Assembly (NCBI GenBank): GCA_965242905.1
Contig: CBDETM010000002.1
Span: forward strand, 1,488,001 to 1,552,000
DNA from: Bin5 sp965242905
Lineage (GTDB): Bacteria > Chloroflexota > Anaerolineae > Caldilineales > Caldilineaceae
DNA length: 64,000 bases
Direction: 5' to 3'
The notes beneath the pieces are model-generated. The model did not search any database and had not been told where the DNA came from. It saw only the letters and a program-made list of their open reading frames with translations. Shown here in pieces: positions 25,739-34,955 of the stretch (the stretch's first letter is position 1; each line of letters begins with the position of its first letter). The translations under genes were made by a program, and so were the position numbers.

Positions 25739-27766
25739 CTACTCACCACTGATCCAATACTGCTCAGGCTGCGTCGGGGCCGGTGTCGGATACTGCCATG
25801 AACCCGGCATAGAGGTCGGCACGTTGTGGAAGTTGTTCTTGACGATGCCGTAACCCGGAGGGCTGGAAGAGGTGCCGATCACGTAGAACTGGTCCTTCGC
25901 AATCGCCAGGATTTCCCTCATCAGCTCGATCTGCTTAGCCTGATCTCCAGAGGAAAGAATCTGAGCATACAGATCCATCTGGTGCTTGACGATGTCCGGC
26001 GGTTCTTCCGGCTGCGTCATGGCGCCAGCGCCACTGGGATTGGTGCGCCAAGTCACCCAGGCCTGTGCGAAGGTGGACTCGCGGCTGAAGGGGAAGAAGT
26101 GACGCGGGTCGAGGAAGATCTGCGGGCCGGTGGCGGCGCCCCAGACGTGTACATCATGCTCGTTGGCATCTTTGCGCTGGTAGAGGAGCGTGCGGTCGAT
26201 GATACTCAGCTGCGCGTTGATGCCGCAGTCCTGCCACTGGTTGACCGCCATTTCGGCGCGGTCATGGAAGCCAAAGGCTTCGGTGGCCTGCACGACGAAA
26301 GACAGCGGCTCACCGTCGGGGCCGAGGAAGTAGCCGTCGGCGTCCCGTTCGGTCATGCCGGCGTCTGCCAGGTACTGGTGGGCAAGATCCTGGTCAAACT
26401 CGGTATAGAGCGAATACCACTCTTCGTCGTAGAACTCTGCCATGTCCTTGGGAATGGCGCTCTGCATCGGTTCGCCCTGGCCGATGTAAAGTACATCGAT
26501 GATCTCCTGGCGGTTGAGGCAGTGTGACATGGCGATACGGAAGTTCTTGTCGTTAAAGATTTCGCGCATGCGCTCATCTTTGTGGTTCAGGTTGAAGTGG
26601 AACCCGGTGGTATTGCCGATGCTGCGGGTCTCGAAGAACTCGTATTCTCCCGGTTCGCGATTGTCGGCGATAACGGCTTTGTTGTCATTGGTGTTGAAGT
26701 GCCGGCTCATCATGTCGATTTCGCCGTTGAGCACTTTCAGCAGGAGGACTTCGCGGTCTTCGAGGATGTCATAGACGACGCGGTCGATGTAGGGCAGCTG
26801 ATTGCCTTCGGTATCGACTTTCCAGAAGTAGGGATTGCGCTCCAGGATCAACTGGGAGCCTTCGCCGTAGGCTACCGAAACTTTCCAGGGCATGAGCGTG
26901 GGCAGGTCGGCATTGAACCAGCGCGAGTCGGAAGGTGTGCCAGGTACGCTGGCGCACTTCATCTGGTAAAGGTTGACCCAGTCGTTGGCGTTGTTCTCAG
27001 CGATCAGCTCATCCAGATTTTCGGTGTTGTAATCGACGTGGAACTGGGAGCAGTAGTGCTTGGGAACGCGGGTGAAGATGCTGCCGCTGGGGGTGGCCAG
27101 GTTCTGCAGGAAGAGACCGTTGGGGGCGTCGAAGGTGATTTTCAGGGTGTGGTCGTCGACGGCCTCAAAGGTGGCGTCGGCTTCGCCGGCGCGCATCCAG
27201 CCGGGTGTCCCCCCAGGGCTCAACTCTTCATTGAGGATCTGGTCATTCCACCAGAAGGCAAGGTCGTGGGCTGTGAAGGGCTCGCCGTCGGACCACTTCA
27301 TACCTTCTCTGAAAGTGAAGGTGTATTCGCTGGCGTCGGCACTGGCGCTGACACTTTCGGCCGCGTTGGGAACAACGCCTTCCCACTGCGGTGACCAGCC
27401 CATCAGGTGAATATAGCTGACGGTACGGACGAGCCAGGCGGTGTCGGAGCCGCCGACGAGGGCCGTATTCCAGGTGCCGCCGTACTGCCCGATGCTTTCA
27501 ACCGGCTCGACGATGGCTGGGTTGACGGGCAGACGCTCGGCCAGGGGCGGCAGTTCGCCGTTGCGAACCATCTCCTGGAATTCGGGAGCCTGGTTGGGGC
27601 TGACGCCGTCGTCGGCCGCTGCCATTTCCTCACCGGAATCATCGGCGGCGGCAGCTTCCTCGGCGGGGGCAGCCGGTTCCGGGCTACCGCAGGCCGCGAG
27701 GACGCCTACTGCCAAGATTGCGATCAGCAGCATCGCAAGTAAGCGGATTGGTTTCTGTTGCTGCAT
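25739..27766 (-). CDS. Family-5 extracellular solute-binding lipoprotein
   Basis: A 675-residue binding protein. Unlike the other three large ones it has a Sec-type signal (hydrophobic run LLAMLLIAILAVGVLA) ending in a lipobox with Cys26, followed by an Ala/Glu/Asp linker. The family fold is recognisable from FREGMKWSDGEPFTAHDL and NPYFWKVDTEGNQLPYID. ATG at 27766 with AAAGGAG seven bases ahead. It heads the complete importer operon (binding protein, B, C, D, F, small membrane protein) and is served by the promoter at 27920-27948. The ligand is unknown; the family covers peptides, nickel and oligosaccharides. Confidence 0.94.
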   Translation of the reverse strand: MQQQKPIRLLAMLLIAILAVGVLAACGSPEPAAPAEEAAAADDSGEEMAAADDGVSPNQAPEFQEMVRNGELPPLAERLPVNPAIVEPVESIGQYGGTWNTALVGGSDTAWLVRTVSYIHLMGWSPQWEGVVPNAAESVSASADASEYTFTFREGMKWSDGEPFTAHDLAFWWNDQILNEELSPGGTPGWMRAGEADATFEAVDDHTLKITFDAPNGLFLQNLATPSGSIFTRVPKHYCSQFHVDYNTENLDELIAENNANDWVNLYQMKCASVPGTPSDSRWFNADLPTLMPWKVSVAYGEGSQLILERNPYFWKVDTEGNQLPYIDRVVYDILEDREVLLLKVLNGEIDMMSRHFNTNDNKAVIADNREPGEYEFFETRSIGNTTGFHFNLNHKDERMREIFNDKNFRIAMSHCLNRQEIIDVLYIGQGEPMQSAIPKDMAEFYDEEWYSLYTEFDQDLAHQYLADAGMTERDADGYFLGPDGEPLSFVVQATEAFGFHDRAEMAVNQWQDCGINAQLSIIDRTLLYQRKDANEHDVHVWGAATGPQIFLDPRHFFPFSRESTFAQAWVTWRTNPSGAGAMTQPEEPPDIVKHQMDLYAQILSSGDQAKQIELMREILAIAKDQFYVIGTSSSPPGYGIVKNNFHNVPTSMPGSWQYPTPAPTQPEQYWISGE

Positions 27767-27919
27767 TGACTTACTCCTTTGATGGTTTTTGCCTAAGGTC
27801 AGGCTTTGAAAAGCAAGAACAAGACAGTGATAAGTGCGTTACTGCCGCGTTGCTACAGCGCTGTTGCGAATGCTTTGCCGCGCCGCGAGATGGGCACGAA
27901 TTGAAATGAGGGCGCGGGA

Positions 27920-27948
27920 ATTATAGCTTGAGTCAGAGGGAACGCCAA
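27920..27948 (-). promoter_or_regulatory. Promoter for the 27.8-20.8 kb importer operon
   Basis: Read on the minus strand: TTGGCG (27948-27943), a 17-base spacer, TATAAT (27925-27920). A perfect -10 with a four-of-six -35, giving a leader of about 145 bases before the binding-protein ATG. Confidence 0.6.
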
Positions 27949-28154
27949 ACTGGAGAGGGTTGTTTTCGCGAGCATTGTGTCAGATGCGGGTGGTTCGGGT
28001 CGGAATCAGATTGATGGTGGGGTGCGGGTCTTCTTGTCTGTGTGTTGGACGAGAGTTTTTGAGTGTTGGGTAGATTGTCTGAATCAGGATTTACTGGTTT
28101 TTTTGGATTTTCGGGATGCGGCTTGTCTCGCGGTGCGGATGTGGTTGGACGAGC

Positions 28155-28196
28155 GTTTACGAGAGATGTACGTGCGTTTACGAGAGTTTACGAGAG
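28155..28196 (+). repeat. Three GTTTACGAGAG units
   Basis: GTTTACGAGAG occurs at 28155-28165, 28176-28186 and 28186-28196, the last two sharing one base; a degenerate continuation (GTTTGCGTG) follows. The T/G-rich setting is distinct from flanking coding DNA. Purpose unknown; it could be a binding-site cluster or decayed sequence. Confidence 0.5.
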
Positions 28197-28740
28197 TTTG
28201 CGTGTTGTCTGGACTGCAGTTCTTGTGATTTGTGTGATGGGCTGTGTTTTGAGCTTGGCTGGCGCCGGGGTTCTCGTACCATTGTCGGCGCGGGTTGTGC
28301 GAGAGTTGTACGTACTCTGATTCGGTGGGGCGAGTTGGACGTTTCATGTCGGGTAATGTCGGGGGTAGGTCGGGTCAGAGCGGGCAGTTTTCCTATTTTG
28401 GACTTTGGCGCCTGAATTCGTACACGTTTCCTCGCTGTCTTTGCTGAGTAACAGGTTAACAGGCTATCGGGCGTCTGTAGCCTCCCCAGGTCTCTCATGC
28501 GCTTTCAGATTTCCTGTCAGCGAGAGTCATGGGATCTCAGTGACGATACGCGCCCAGCGATGACTTTATGTCTCATCGATGTCTTATCGGTACGAGGCTA
28601 TTATATCACTGATTTTGGTGCATTTGTGCTGGAATTTCGAGGTTCGGTCCACATTTGGGATGGAAACAGTATGGCAGGTGGAATACATGGCAGCGGCGGC
28701 TGAAAAGGTCTGCGGGCCTTGAAGAGGGCGGCGCGGGCCT

Positions 28741-28774
28741 GGGCACCCACAAGGGGTGCCCAGGCTACGGGGAT
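28741..28774. repeat. Dispersed GGGCACC palindromic repeat, copy 2
   Basis: GGGCACC, CACAAGG spacer, GGTGCCC, then AGGCTACGGGGAT. Same core as the copies at 3434 and 57169; this copy has AGG inserted before the CTACGGG tail. Confidence 0.72.
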
Positions 28775-28860
28775 TTGGTGGGAGTGGTCTGGCGAAACAC
28801 CTTCGGTTGGGCACCTGGCCAATGTTGGCACCAAGTTCGGCGAGGCATGTTGTAGGAGAG

Positions 28861-28957
28861 GGGGCGTTGCGGGGGCGGAGCCCCCGCACAAGGGAGGGCC
28901 GAATAGGCCCGACCGCCCAAAACTGCAGGGGTTAGGGGCTGGGGGCCAGGGGTTAGT
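28861..28957. repeat. 97-base two-hairpin, G-run repeat, copy 1
   Basis: Matches 51321-51417 at 91 of 97 positions without gaps. It begins with GCGGGGGC-GGA-GCCCCCGC (perfect eight-pair hairpin), then GGGCC-GAATA-GGCCC (five-pair hairpin), and ends with four G-runs separated by two to three bases (GGGG-TTA-GGGG-CT-GGGGG-CCA-GGGG), a possible G-quadruplex. Confidence 0.85.
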
Positions 28958-29165
28958 GATTGGGCGATGCATTGGGGATGGATGTGCGGGCTTGACATGG
29001 GTTGGTGGGCTTCAGTTGGGGAGGGAGTTAAGCGGGGCGGGGTTGATATGAAAACATTTTCACAACTTTGGGGGGAAAATTGGCGGATTGACGGTTTTTC
29101 AAGTACAATCCCCTGCACCCCTTTGGTAGTCGTGTTTCGTCAGACTCGCGGATCGAACTCTCTTT

Positions 29166-29549
29166 ATGGATAGACTGCCCTCCGAGACTGAATCTGTCTT
29201 TGATATCTTCAAGCAGGCTGGAAGACAGGTATCACATTATTTTATCTGGTTTCTCAGTTTCGCGTTGGGGCTTGGGCTCATCCTGCTGCTGCATGAGGTC
29301 CTGGAGGTTGTGCTGTTTCTGCGGGTCAATCCCTGGCACCTGCGCGCCTACCGGGTATGGTCGATCTTTGTTTTGGGTATGTTTTTGATCGTGGGCATGT
29401 TTTTGATCGAGGGCTACCTACGGCGCTCGCGGAGCAGGGGGCGTTTGCTCAACGCCTACCTGACTGTACTTTCGGTTGAACTGGCGTTGATCGGCGTAAC
29501 AGCGGGTGCGCTTTACTTCCGAAACATCAGAGATTTCCTTCTATTTTAA
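29166..29549 (+). CDS. Small three-helix membrane protein before an F-type ATPase gene
   Basis: A 127-residue protein with three predicted helices (about 22-45, 58-80, 95-117) and a short basic segment after helix 2 (EGYLRRSRSRGRLLNAY). It is homologous to the protein at 20807-21184: both have Y-F at the start of helix 1, an E-x-YLR motif after helix 2 and the same spacing. It precedes an F-type ATPase by about 75 bases, whereas the other copy follows one. No family was recognised. The conserved company suggests a role tied to the ATPase or to importer assembly (inference). Confidence 0.7.
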   Translation: MDRLPSETESVFDIFKQAGRQVSHYFIWFLSFALGLGLILLLHEVLEVVLFLRVNPWHLRAYRVWSIFVLGMFLIVGMFLIEGYLRRSRSRGRLLNAYLTVLSVELALIGVTAGALYFRNIRDFLLF

Positions 29550-29625
29550 CGGCTCTGCAGGCGGCGCCTGCATGTGGGGATTCCTCTCTCCCAGCCGAAA
29601 ACCTAGTTTCGCAGGAGGTGGCGCT

Positions 29626-30693
29626 TTGTCTCAGAACGACAATCAAGCTGTTGCCGCAACAGGAGAGACCGGGGGCGACACGCGACGCCCGCCGCTGCTT
29701 GAGGTAACGGATCTGAGGAAGTGGTTCCCCATCCAGAAGGGGTTCTTTTCGCGCACGGTTGGGCAGGTGAAGGCCGTGGACGGTGTGAGCTTCTACGTGC
29801 GGCCGGGCGAGACTTTGGGCCTGGTGGGGGAGAGCGGCTGCGGCAAGACCACGACGGGCCGACTGATCATGCATGCGTTTCCGCCAACGGCCGGGGACAT
29901 CATGTTCGACGACCAGGAGCTGGGGCAGGTCAATATTGCCAAGGTGGACGGCCAGCAGCTGAAACGTCTGCGGCGCAATATGCAGATGGTGTTTCAGGAC
30001 CCCTATTCCTCGCTCAACCCGCGCATGAACCTGCTGCAGAATGTGGGTGAGCCTCTGCTGGTGAACGAGATTGCGAAGGGGCAGGAGCTGGAGGACCGGG
30101 TGTCGGAGCTGCTGCGGGTGGTGGGGCTGCGGCCCGAGTACCTGAACCGGTATCCTCATGCGTTCAGCGGCGGGCAGCGGCAGCGTATCGGCGTGGCGCG
30201 GGCGCTGGCATTGAACCCGCAGCTGATCGTGCTAGACGAGCCGGTCTCGGCGCTGGACGTATCGGTGCAGGCGCAGATCCTGAATCTGCTGCAGGACCTG
30301 CAGGAGGAGTTCGACCTTACGTACCTGTTCATTGCGCACGATCTGAGCGTGGTGGAACATATCAGCGACCGGGTTGCGGTGATGTACGTTGGCATGCTCG
30401 TGGAGAGCGCGCGTACGGAGGTGCTGTACCAGAACCCGATGCATCCGTATACGGAGGCGCTGCTTTCGTCGGTGCCGAAGCCGGATCCCCGGGACCGGGC
30501 GGAGCCGATCGTGCTGGAGGGTGACGTGGCGGACCCTGCGAATCCGCCGAGCGGCTGCTACTTCCACCCGAGATGCCTTTACAACGACAACGACCGCTGC
30601 ATGGCGGAGACGCCGGAGTTGCGGGAGGTGGAACAGGGCCACTTTGTGCGCTGCCACTATGCGGGCGAGCTGGAGCTGGCAGGGGTCGGCTAG
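29626..30693 (+). CDS. Oligopeptide/dipeptide-type ABC transporter ATPase (DppF/OppF-like)
   Basis: A 355-residue F-type ATPase. I use the TTG at 29626 because an AGGAGG lies exactly seven bases ahead (29613-29618); upstream in-frame GTG and ATG codons lack such a site. Walker A GESGCGKT, Q-loop FQDPYSSLNPR, signature FSGGQRQRIGVARAL, Walker B LIVLDEPVSALD, and the C-terminal GCYFHPRCLYN motif are visible. No D-type ATPase is adjacent; the orphan D-type at 8172-9254 is on the same strand. Downstream in the same direction are a radical SAM protein, a binding protein and permease B. Confidence 0.92.
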   Translation: MSQNDNQAVAATGETGGDTRRPPLLEVTDLRKWFPIQKGFFSRTVGQVKAVDGVSFYVRPGETLGLVGESGCGKTTTGRLIMHAFPPTAGDIMFDDQELGQVNIAKVDGQQLKRLRRNMQMVFQDPYSSLNPRMNLLQNVGEPLLVNEIAKGQELEDRVSELLRVVGLRPEYLNRYPHAFSGGQRQRIGVARALALNPQLIVLDEPVSALDVSVQAQILNLLQDLQEEFDLTYLFIAHDLSVVEHISDRVAVMYVGMLVESARTEVLYQNPMHPYTEALLSSVPKPDPRDRAEPIVLEGDVADPANPPSGCYFHPRCLYNDNDRCMAETPELREVEQGHFVRCHYAGELELAGVG

Positions 30694-30729
30694 TACGAGC
30701 TTAGGGCCGCGAGGGCAGTGCGGAGATTG

Positions 30730-32634
30730 ATGGACAAACGGTTACGACCGGCAATGGAAAACAACAACGTATCCGGCGGACAGTTCAATATAGATTTGGA
30801 AGAGCTCGGCCTGTTGGGAGAGGGGACAGGGCTGCAGGATGGGAGCAGGAAGCGGCCCAAGGTGATGCTGCTGTTCCCGCCCAACTGGACGCCGACGATG
30901 CCGCATCTGGCGCTGCCGACGCTGACGGCTTATCTGCGGCAGGAGGGCGTCGAGGTCATTCAGCGCGATCTGAATGTCGAGGTCTTTGACGAGATTTTCA
31001 GCCGGCGCTATCTGACGGCGTCCCTGGCGCGGCTGCGGCGCAAGCGGGGCTCTGCGAGTTCGGGGCGGAGGCAGATGCCGGGTACTGAGAAGGCGGGCGC
31101 GGAGAGGATAGGGTGGGCTTTGGAGGCGGGCCCGCGCCTGGCCAAACAGGTGGAGCGCGCCAAGGCGGGGATTCGTTCTTCGGCTTTCTACGACGGCCCC
31201 ATCGGTCTCGAAATGTTGAGCACGCTGCTGGACTGTCTCGAGATTGCGAATTTGCCGTATCATCCGGCGAGCCTGCATTTTCAAGGGTACGATTCGGCCG
31301 GCCCCCCTGACAACAGCCGTTTTCTGCTTCACGGCGTGCGCGACGACCAGCACAATATGTTTTTGGATATATACCGGCGTCTGCTGCTGCCGGATATTGT
31401 GCGGGAAAAGCCGGACGTTGTGGGTATCTCGATCCCGTCGATGGCGCAGATGCTGCCGGGGCTGACGGCGGCGTATCTGGTCAAGGAGGCGGGGCTGGAC
31501 TGCCACGTGACGGTGGGCGGGCCGCACGTCAGCATGCTGCGGGCGCAGTTTCCGGATGCGCCGGCGCTGTTCGAGCTGATCGACAGCGCGATCGTGTTTG
31601 ACGGTGAGGTGCCGCTGCTGCAGCTGGCAAGGGCGGTGGCGAACGGCGAGAGCCTGGCGGGCATTCCGAACCTGATATACAAGGACGGCAACCGGGTCCG
31701 GGTCACCGAGCGCAAGGAGCCGGAGAAGATTGCGAATCTCCCGATGCCGGACTTTGACGGGCTGCCGCTGGACCGCTACCTGGCGCCGGAGCTGGCGCTG
31801 CCGCTGCTGACGGCGCGGGGCTGTTATTTCGGCAAGTGCGCGTTCTGCAACGTTGGCTACGGGGAGCCGGAGTCGTTCAGCCAGCTACGAGCACAGCAGC
31901 TGGCGGAGCAGATGCTGGCGCTGCACGAGAAGTACGGCGTGAAGCATATATTCTTCTCGGACGAGGCGGTGACGCCGCGCAATCTGCGCGACCTTTCGAA
32001 GATCATGCGAGAGCGTCCGGAGACGCTGCACTGGGGCGGTTGCGTGCGTTTTGAGAAGGTGATCTCGGGGCAGTTGCTGGATGATATGGGCGCGGGCGGG
32101 TGCAGGATGATCCTGTTCGGCCTGGAGAGCGCGTCGGCGGCGATCATCGACCATATGATCAAGGGCACACAGCTGCCGCATATGAGCCGGATACTGAAAG
32201 AGAGCGCGCAGGCCGGCATCTGGAATCATACGTTTTTCTTTTTCGGCTTTCCCGGGGAGACGATTGAGGACGCGCAGGAGACGGTCAACTTTTTGTACGG
32301 GCACAAGGCGTACATACATTCGGCGGCGATGGGCACGTTTTTGATGGAGCGGGACTCGCCGGCGCACAAGTACCCGGAGTCTTTTGGCGTAAAGCGGGTA
32401 ATCGAAGACCCATCCAAGGATTTGGCCATCTATTTCGACTTTGAAGTGAGCGCGGGCATGAGCGAGCAGATGGCTGAGATGGTGCACGACAAGTTCCTGG
32501 AATCGCTGCCGCCCAAGCGTTATCCGCAGTTCTATATCAGTGATGTATACCGCTTCCTGTATGCCAGCCATCTGAGTGAGCGGCATCTTCCGCATCCGCC
32601 GTGGCTGGTGCCGGAAGACGGGGTCGTGCAGTAG
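30730..32634 (+). CDS. B12-binding-domain radical SAM protein
   Basis: A 634-residue enzyme of the cobalamin-dependent radical SAM class. The N-terminal part (about 40-330) has a Rossmann-like B12-binding domain with VMLLFPPNWTP, GISIPSMAQMLPG and VTVGGPHVSM. The radical SAM core begins at GCYFGKCAFC: C365, C370 and C373 form a CX4CX2C cluster site, a variant spacing also seen in some RiPP-maturation relatives, followed by HIFFSDEAVTP and FGLESASA. Such enzymes methylate or rearrange unreactive carbons. Substrate unknown; it sits between importer genes. Start options are GTG 30718, ATG 30730 (GGAGA just ahead, chosen) and ATG 30754. Confidence 0.88.
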   Translation: MDKRLRPAMENNNVSGGQFNIDLEELGLLGEGTGLQDGSRKRPKVMLLFPPNWTPTMPHLALPTLTAYLRQEGVEVIQRDLNVEVFDEIFSRRYLTASLARLRRKRGSASSGRRQMPGTEKAGAERIGWALEAGPRLAKQVERAKAGIRSSAFYDGPIGLEMLSTLLDCLEIANLPYHPASLHFQGYDSAGPPDNSRFLLHGVRDDQHNMFLDIYRRLLLPDIVREKPDVVGISIPSMAQMLPGLTAAYLVKEAGLDCHVTVGGPHVSMLRAQFPDAPALFELIDSAIVFDGEVPLLQLARAVANGESLAGIPNLIYKDGNRVRVTERKEPEKIANLPMPDFDGLPLDRYLAPELALPLLTARGCYFGKCAFCNVGYGEPESFSQLRAQQLAEQMLALHEKYGVKHIFFSDEAVTPRNLRDLSKIMRERPETLHWGGCVRFEKVISGQLLDDMGAGGCRMILFGLESASAAIIDHMIKGTQLPHMSRILKESAQAGIWNHTFFFFGFPGETIEDAQETVNFLYGHKAYIHSAAMGTFLMERDSPAHKYPESFGVKRVIEDPSKDLAIYFDFEVSAGMSEQMAEMVHDKFLESLPPKRYPQFYISDVYRFLYASHLSERHLPHPPWLVPEDGVVQ

Positions 32635-32748
32635 GTGAACTGCAGTGGTTAGTGGTTAGTGGTTAGTGTCCAGGGTAAAGAGTTCTGGGCGTTGACGACT
32701 GCTCATTAGCAGTATGAATCTATTCACGTTTCAGTTAAGGAGAGTAGA

Positions 32749-34770
32749 ATGAGAAGGATTGCACCAACACCGATTTCCCGACGCGAGTTCATGCGCGTTT
32801 CGGGCGTGGCTGCCGCGGGTGCGGTGGTTGTGGCCTGCGGCGCGGGCGGCGAACCGGAGCCGATGCAAGAGGCTGCGCCTGCCGACGACTCGGCAGCCGA
32901 GGCTGCACCGGCGGCTTCGTCGTCGCAGTACAGTGAAGCGCCGATGCTGGCGGATATGGTTGCCGCCGGTGATCTGCCGCCCGTGGACGAGCGTTTGCCT
33001 GTGAACCCGATGGTGATGCCGGTAGCTGAGGAGAACGGCGTCTACGGCGGCACATTCCGCCGCGGTTTCAAGGGCGTCTCCGACCGTTGGGGGCCGACGA
33101 AGATGCAGGACCGAGGGCTTTCCTGGTATGACCAGAACCTGAACATGCAGCCGCGCATGGCCGAATCGTGGGAGATCAACGAAGATGCCTCCGAGTGGAC
33201 GTTCCACCTGCGCGAGGGGATGAGCTGGTCGGACGGCACGCCGTTCACGACCGAGGCGATCCGCTGGTGGTGGGAGGAGGACGAGACCAATACGACGATC
33301 TCACCCAGCATTGGCGGCACGTGGGTCTCCGGCCCCGAGCGCACGCCGATGGAGCTTGAAATCGTCGACGACTCGACGGTAACCTTCAAGTTCCCCTTGC
33401 CCAATCCGCTGTACGTCTTCCGGCTTGGCCGCCAGACCAGAAATCTATATCTGCCCGGGCACTACCTGAAGCAGTTCCACATGGACCTGACCGACGACCA
33501 GGATGCGCTGCAGGCCCAGGTGGAAGAGGCCGGCTTCAACAGCTGGGAAGAGTACTATACGGACCGGCGCTGGTGGTACCTGAACCCGGACCTGCCCAGC
33601 ATCGGACCCTGGATTTCCAAGAACGAACTTTCCAACGAACTGTTCCTGATGGAGCGCAACCCTTACTTCTTCGGCGTTGATTCGGACGGCAGGCAGCTGC
33701 CCTACATCGACGACGTTACGCACAGGCTGTTCGAGACGAACGACGTTTTCGACCTGCGGATTATCAACGGGGAGATCGACTTCCAGGCCCGCCACGTCAA
33801 CATCGGCAACTTCACGCTCTACAAAGAGAATGAAGAAGCAGGGGACTATCAGGTCTTCCTCGGTTCCGCTTCCGGTCACTCGGCAATACAGCTGAACCTG
33901 TCGACCAAGAACGAACGACTGGCAGAGTTCTTCAACATTCGCGACGTTCGGATCGCGCTGTCGGTTGCGGTCGACCGCGTGGCGCTGAACGAACTGGTGT
34001 GGGACGGACTGATGACGCCACGGCAGTACAGTCCGCTGGAGAGCTCGGCGCAGGCGTACCCGAAGCAGGCGAACGCGTGGATCCAGTACGACCCGGACAT
34101 GGCCAACCAGCTGCTGGACGATGCCGGTTACGCCGAGAAGGACAGCGACGGTTTCCGTCTGTTTAACGACGGCAGCGGGGATACGTTGAGCTTCGTCATT
34201 GAAGGTACGGCACAGCCCGGAACCACGAGTGAAGATACTGTTCAGGAAGTGATCAAGTACTTCGCGGCGGTGGGCGTCAAGGCGGCCTACAAGGGCTTTG
34301 AGCGTTCGCTGTACGAGGAGCACCACGGCGCCAACGAGATTGAAGCGGCGTGGTGGGGCGGAGACCGCACGGTGGTGCCGCTGGTCAACCCGACGATCTG
34401 GACATGCGAGCAGCCGGACCGGCCGTGGGCCGCAGGTTGGGCGCACTGGCGCAACAGCGGCGGCACCAGCCCGGCAGGCGTCGAGCCGCCGGCAGGCCAC
34501 TGGGTGTGGACGATCTGGGAGATCTGGGATGCGATCAAGATCGAACCGGATCCGGACAAGCAGACGGCGATGTTCCACCAGATTCTTGATATCTGGGCCG
34601 AGGAACTGCCGATGATCGGCTACCTGGGCGAGCGCCCGGCGCCGATTATCGTCAAGAACGGTGTCAGGAACTACCTGCCCGGCTTCCCGCTGGACGATAC
34701 GACCGGTGACGAGCATTTGCTGCACACCGAGACGTATTTCTGGGAAGACGCGGAATCGATGAGTACGTAG
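32749..34770 (+). CDS. Family-5 extracellular solute-binding lipoprotein
   Basis: A 673-residue binding protein of the same oversized type as those at 16433 and 18542: twin-arginine motif (SRREFM), lipobox ending at Cys30 (VVVAC), Glu/Ala linker, LADMVAAGDLPPVDER and the FHLREGMSWSDGTPFT core. ATG with AAGGAG nearby. It is followed, after a long inverted repeat (34775-34944), by a B-type permease and lies downstream of a radical SAM gene. Ligand not known. Transcription probably starts upstream, since only about 115 bases separate it from the radical SAM stop. Confidence 0.93.
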   Translation: MRRIAPTPISRREFMRVSGVAAAGAVVVACGAGGEPEPMQEAAPADDSAAEAAPAASSSQYSEAPMLADMVAAGDLPPVDERLPVNPMVMPVAEENGVYGGTFRRGFKGVSDRWGPTKMQDRGLSWYDQNLNMQPRMAESWEINEDASEWTFHLREGMSWSDGTPFTTEAIRWWWEEDETNTTISPSIGGTWVSGPERTPMELEIVDDSTVTFKFPLPNPLYVFRLGRQTRNLYLPGHYLKQFHMDLTDDQDALQAQVEEAGFNSWEEYYTDRRWWYLNPDLPSIGPWISKNELSNELFLMERNPYFFGVDSDGRQLPYIDDVTHRLFETNDVFDLRIINGEIDFQARHVNIGNFTLYKENEEAGDYQVFLGSASGHSAIQLNLSTKNERLAEFFNIRDVRIALSVAVDRVALNELVWDGLMTPRQYSPLESSAQAYPKQANAWIQYDPDMANQLLDDAGYAEKDSDGFRLFNDGSGDTLSFVIEGTAQPGTTSEDTVQEVIKYFAAVGVKAAYKGFERSLYEEHHGANEIEAAWWGGDRTVVPLVNPTIWTCEQPDRPWAAGWAHWRNSGGTSPAGVEPPAGHWVWTIWEIWDAIKIEPDPDKQTAMFHQILDIWAEELPMIGYLGERPAPIIVKNGVRNYLPGFPLDDTTGDEHLLHTETYFWEDAESMST

Positions 34771-34774
34771 AATT

Positions 34775-34944
34775 GCGAGGAGTGAGTGTGGAGGAGAGGA
34801 ACGGCGAGAAGCGAGTGAAGAGGAGAGAGAAGAGAGTAACACCGCCTAGCTAGCCAGGCGGGCTGGAGTTTACTCATTCCCCTCTTCTCACTACTCACTC
34901 CCAGCTTTTCTCTCCTCACTCCTCTCAACTCGCTCCTCTTTTTT
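34775..34944 (+). promoter_or_regulatory. Long imperfect inverted repeat between binding protein and permease
   Basis: A purine-rich left half (GCGAGGAGTGAG at 34775-34786 onward) faces a pyrimidine-rich right half (CTCACTCCT at 34915-34923, CTCGC at 34929-34933), with an inner CCGCCT/AGGCGG hairpin at 34842-34861. A T6 run (34939-34944) follows, so it may terminate part of the transcripts and protect the binding-protein mRNA. Position corresponds to the other binding-protein junction hairpins. Confidence 0.55.
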
Positions 34945-34955
34945 CGGGGGTTTTC

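Larger units (their letters stand above)
27949..29165. other. Long non-coding region with repeats
   Basis: About 1.2 kb with no convincing gene; the short open frames here have no family features and poor start sites. The first half (27960-28450) is unusually T/G-rich on the plus strand and contains three GTTTACGAGAG units at 28155-28196. The second half carries the dispersed palindrome at 28741 and the two-hairpin G-rich repeat at 28861. It separates the leftward importer operon from the rightward F-ATPase/radical SAM operon and must hold the promoter of the latter, although no clean hexamer pair was found. Confidence 0.55.

Noticed and set aside
28155..28196. Possible CRISPR array
   Set aside because: The units are only 11 bases, spacing is irregular with shared bases, no spacers of uniform length and no cas genes are present.
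28497..28703. 68-codon frame in the long spacer
   Set aside because: No ribosome binding site, no recognised motif and unusual composition; treated as non-coding.
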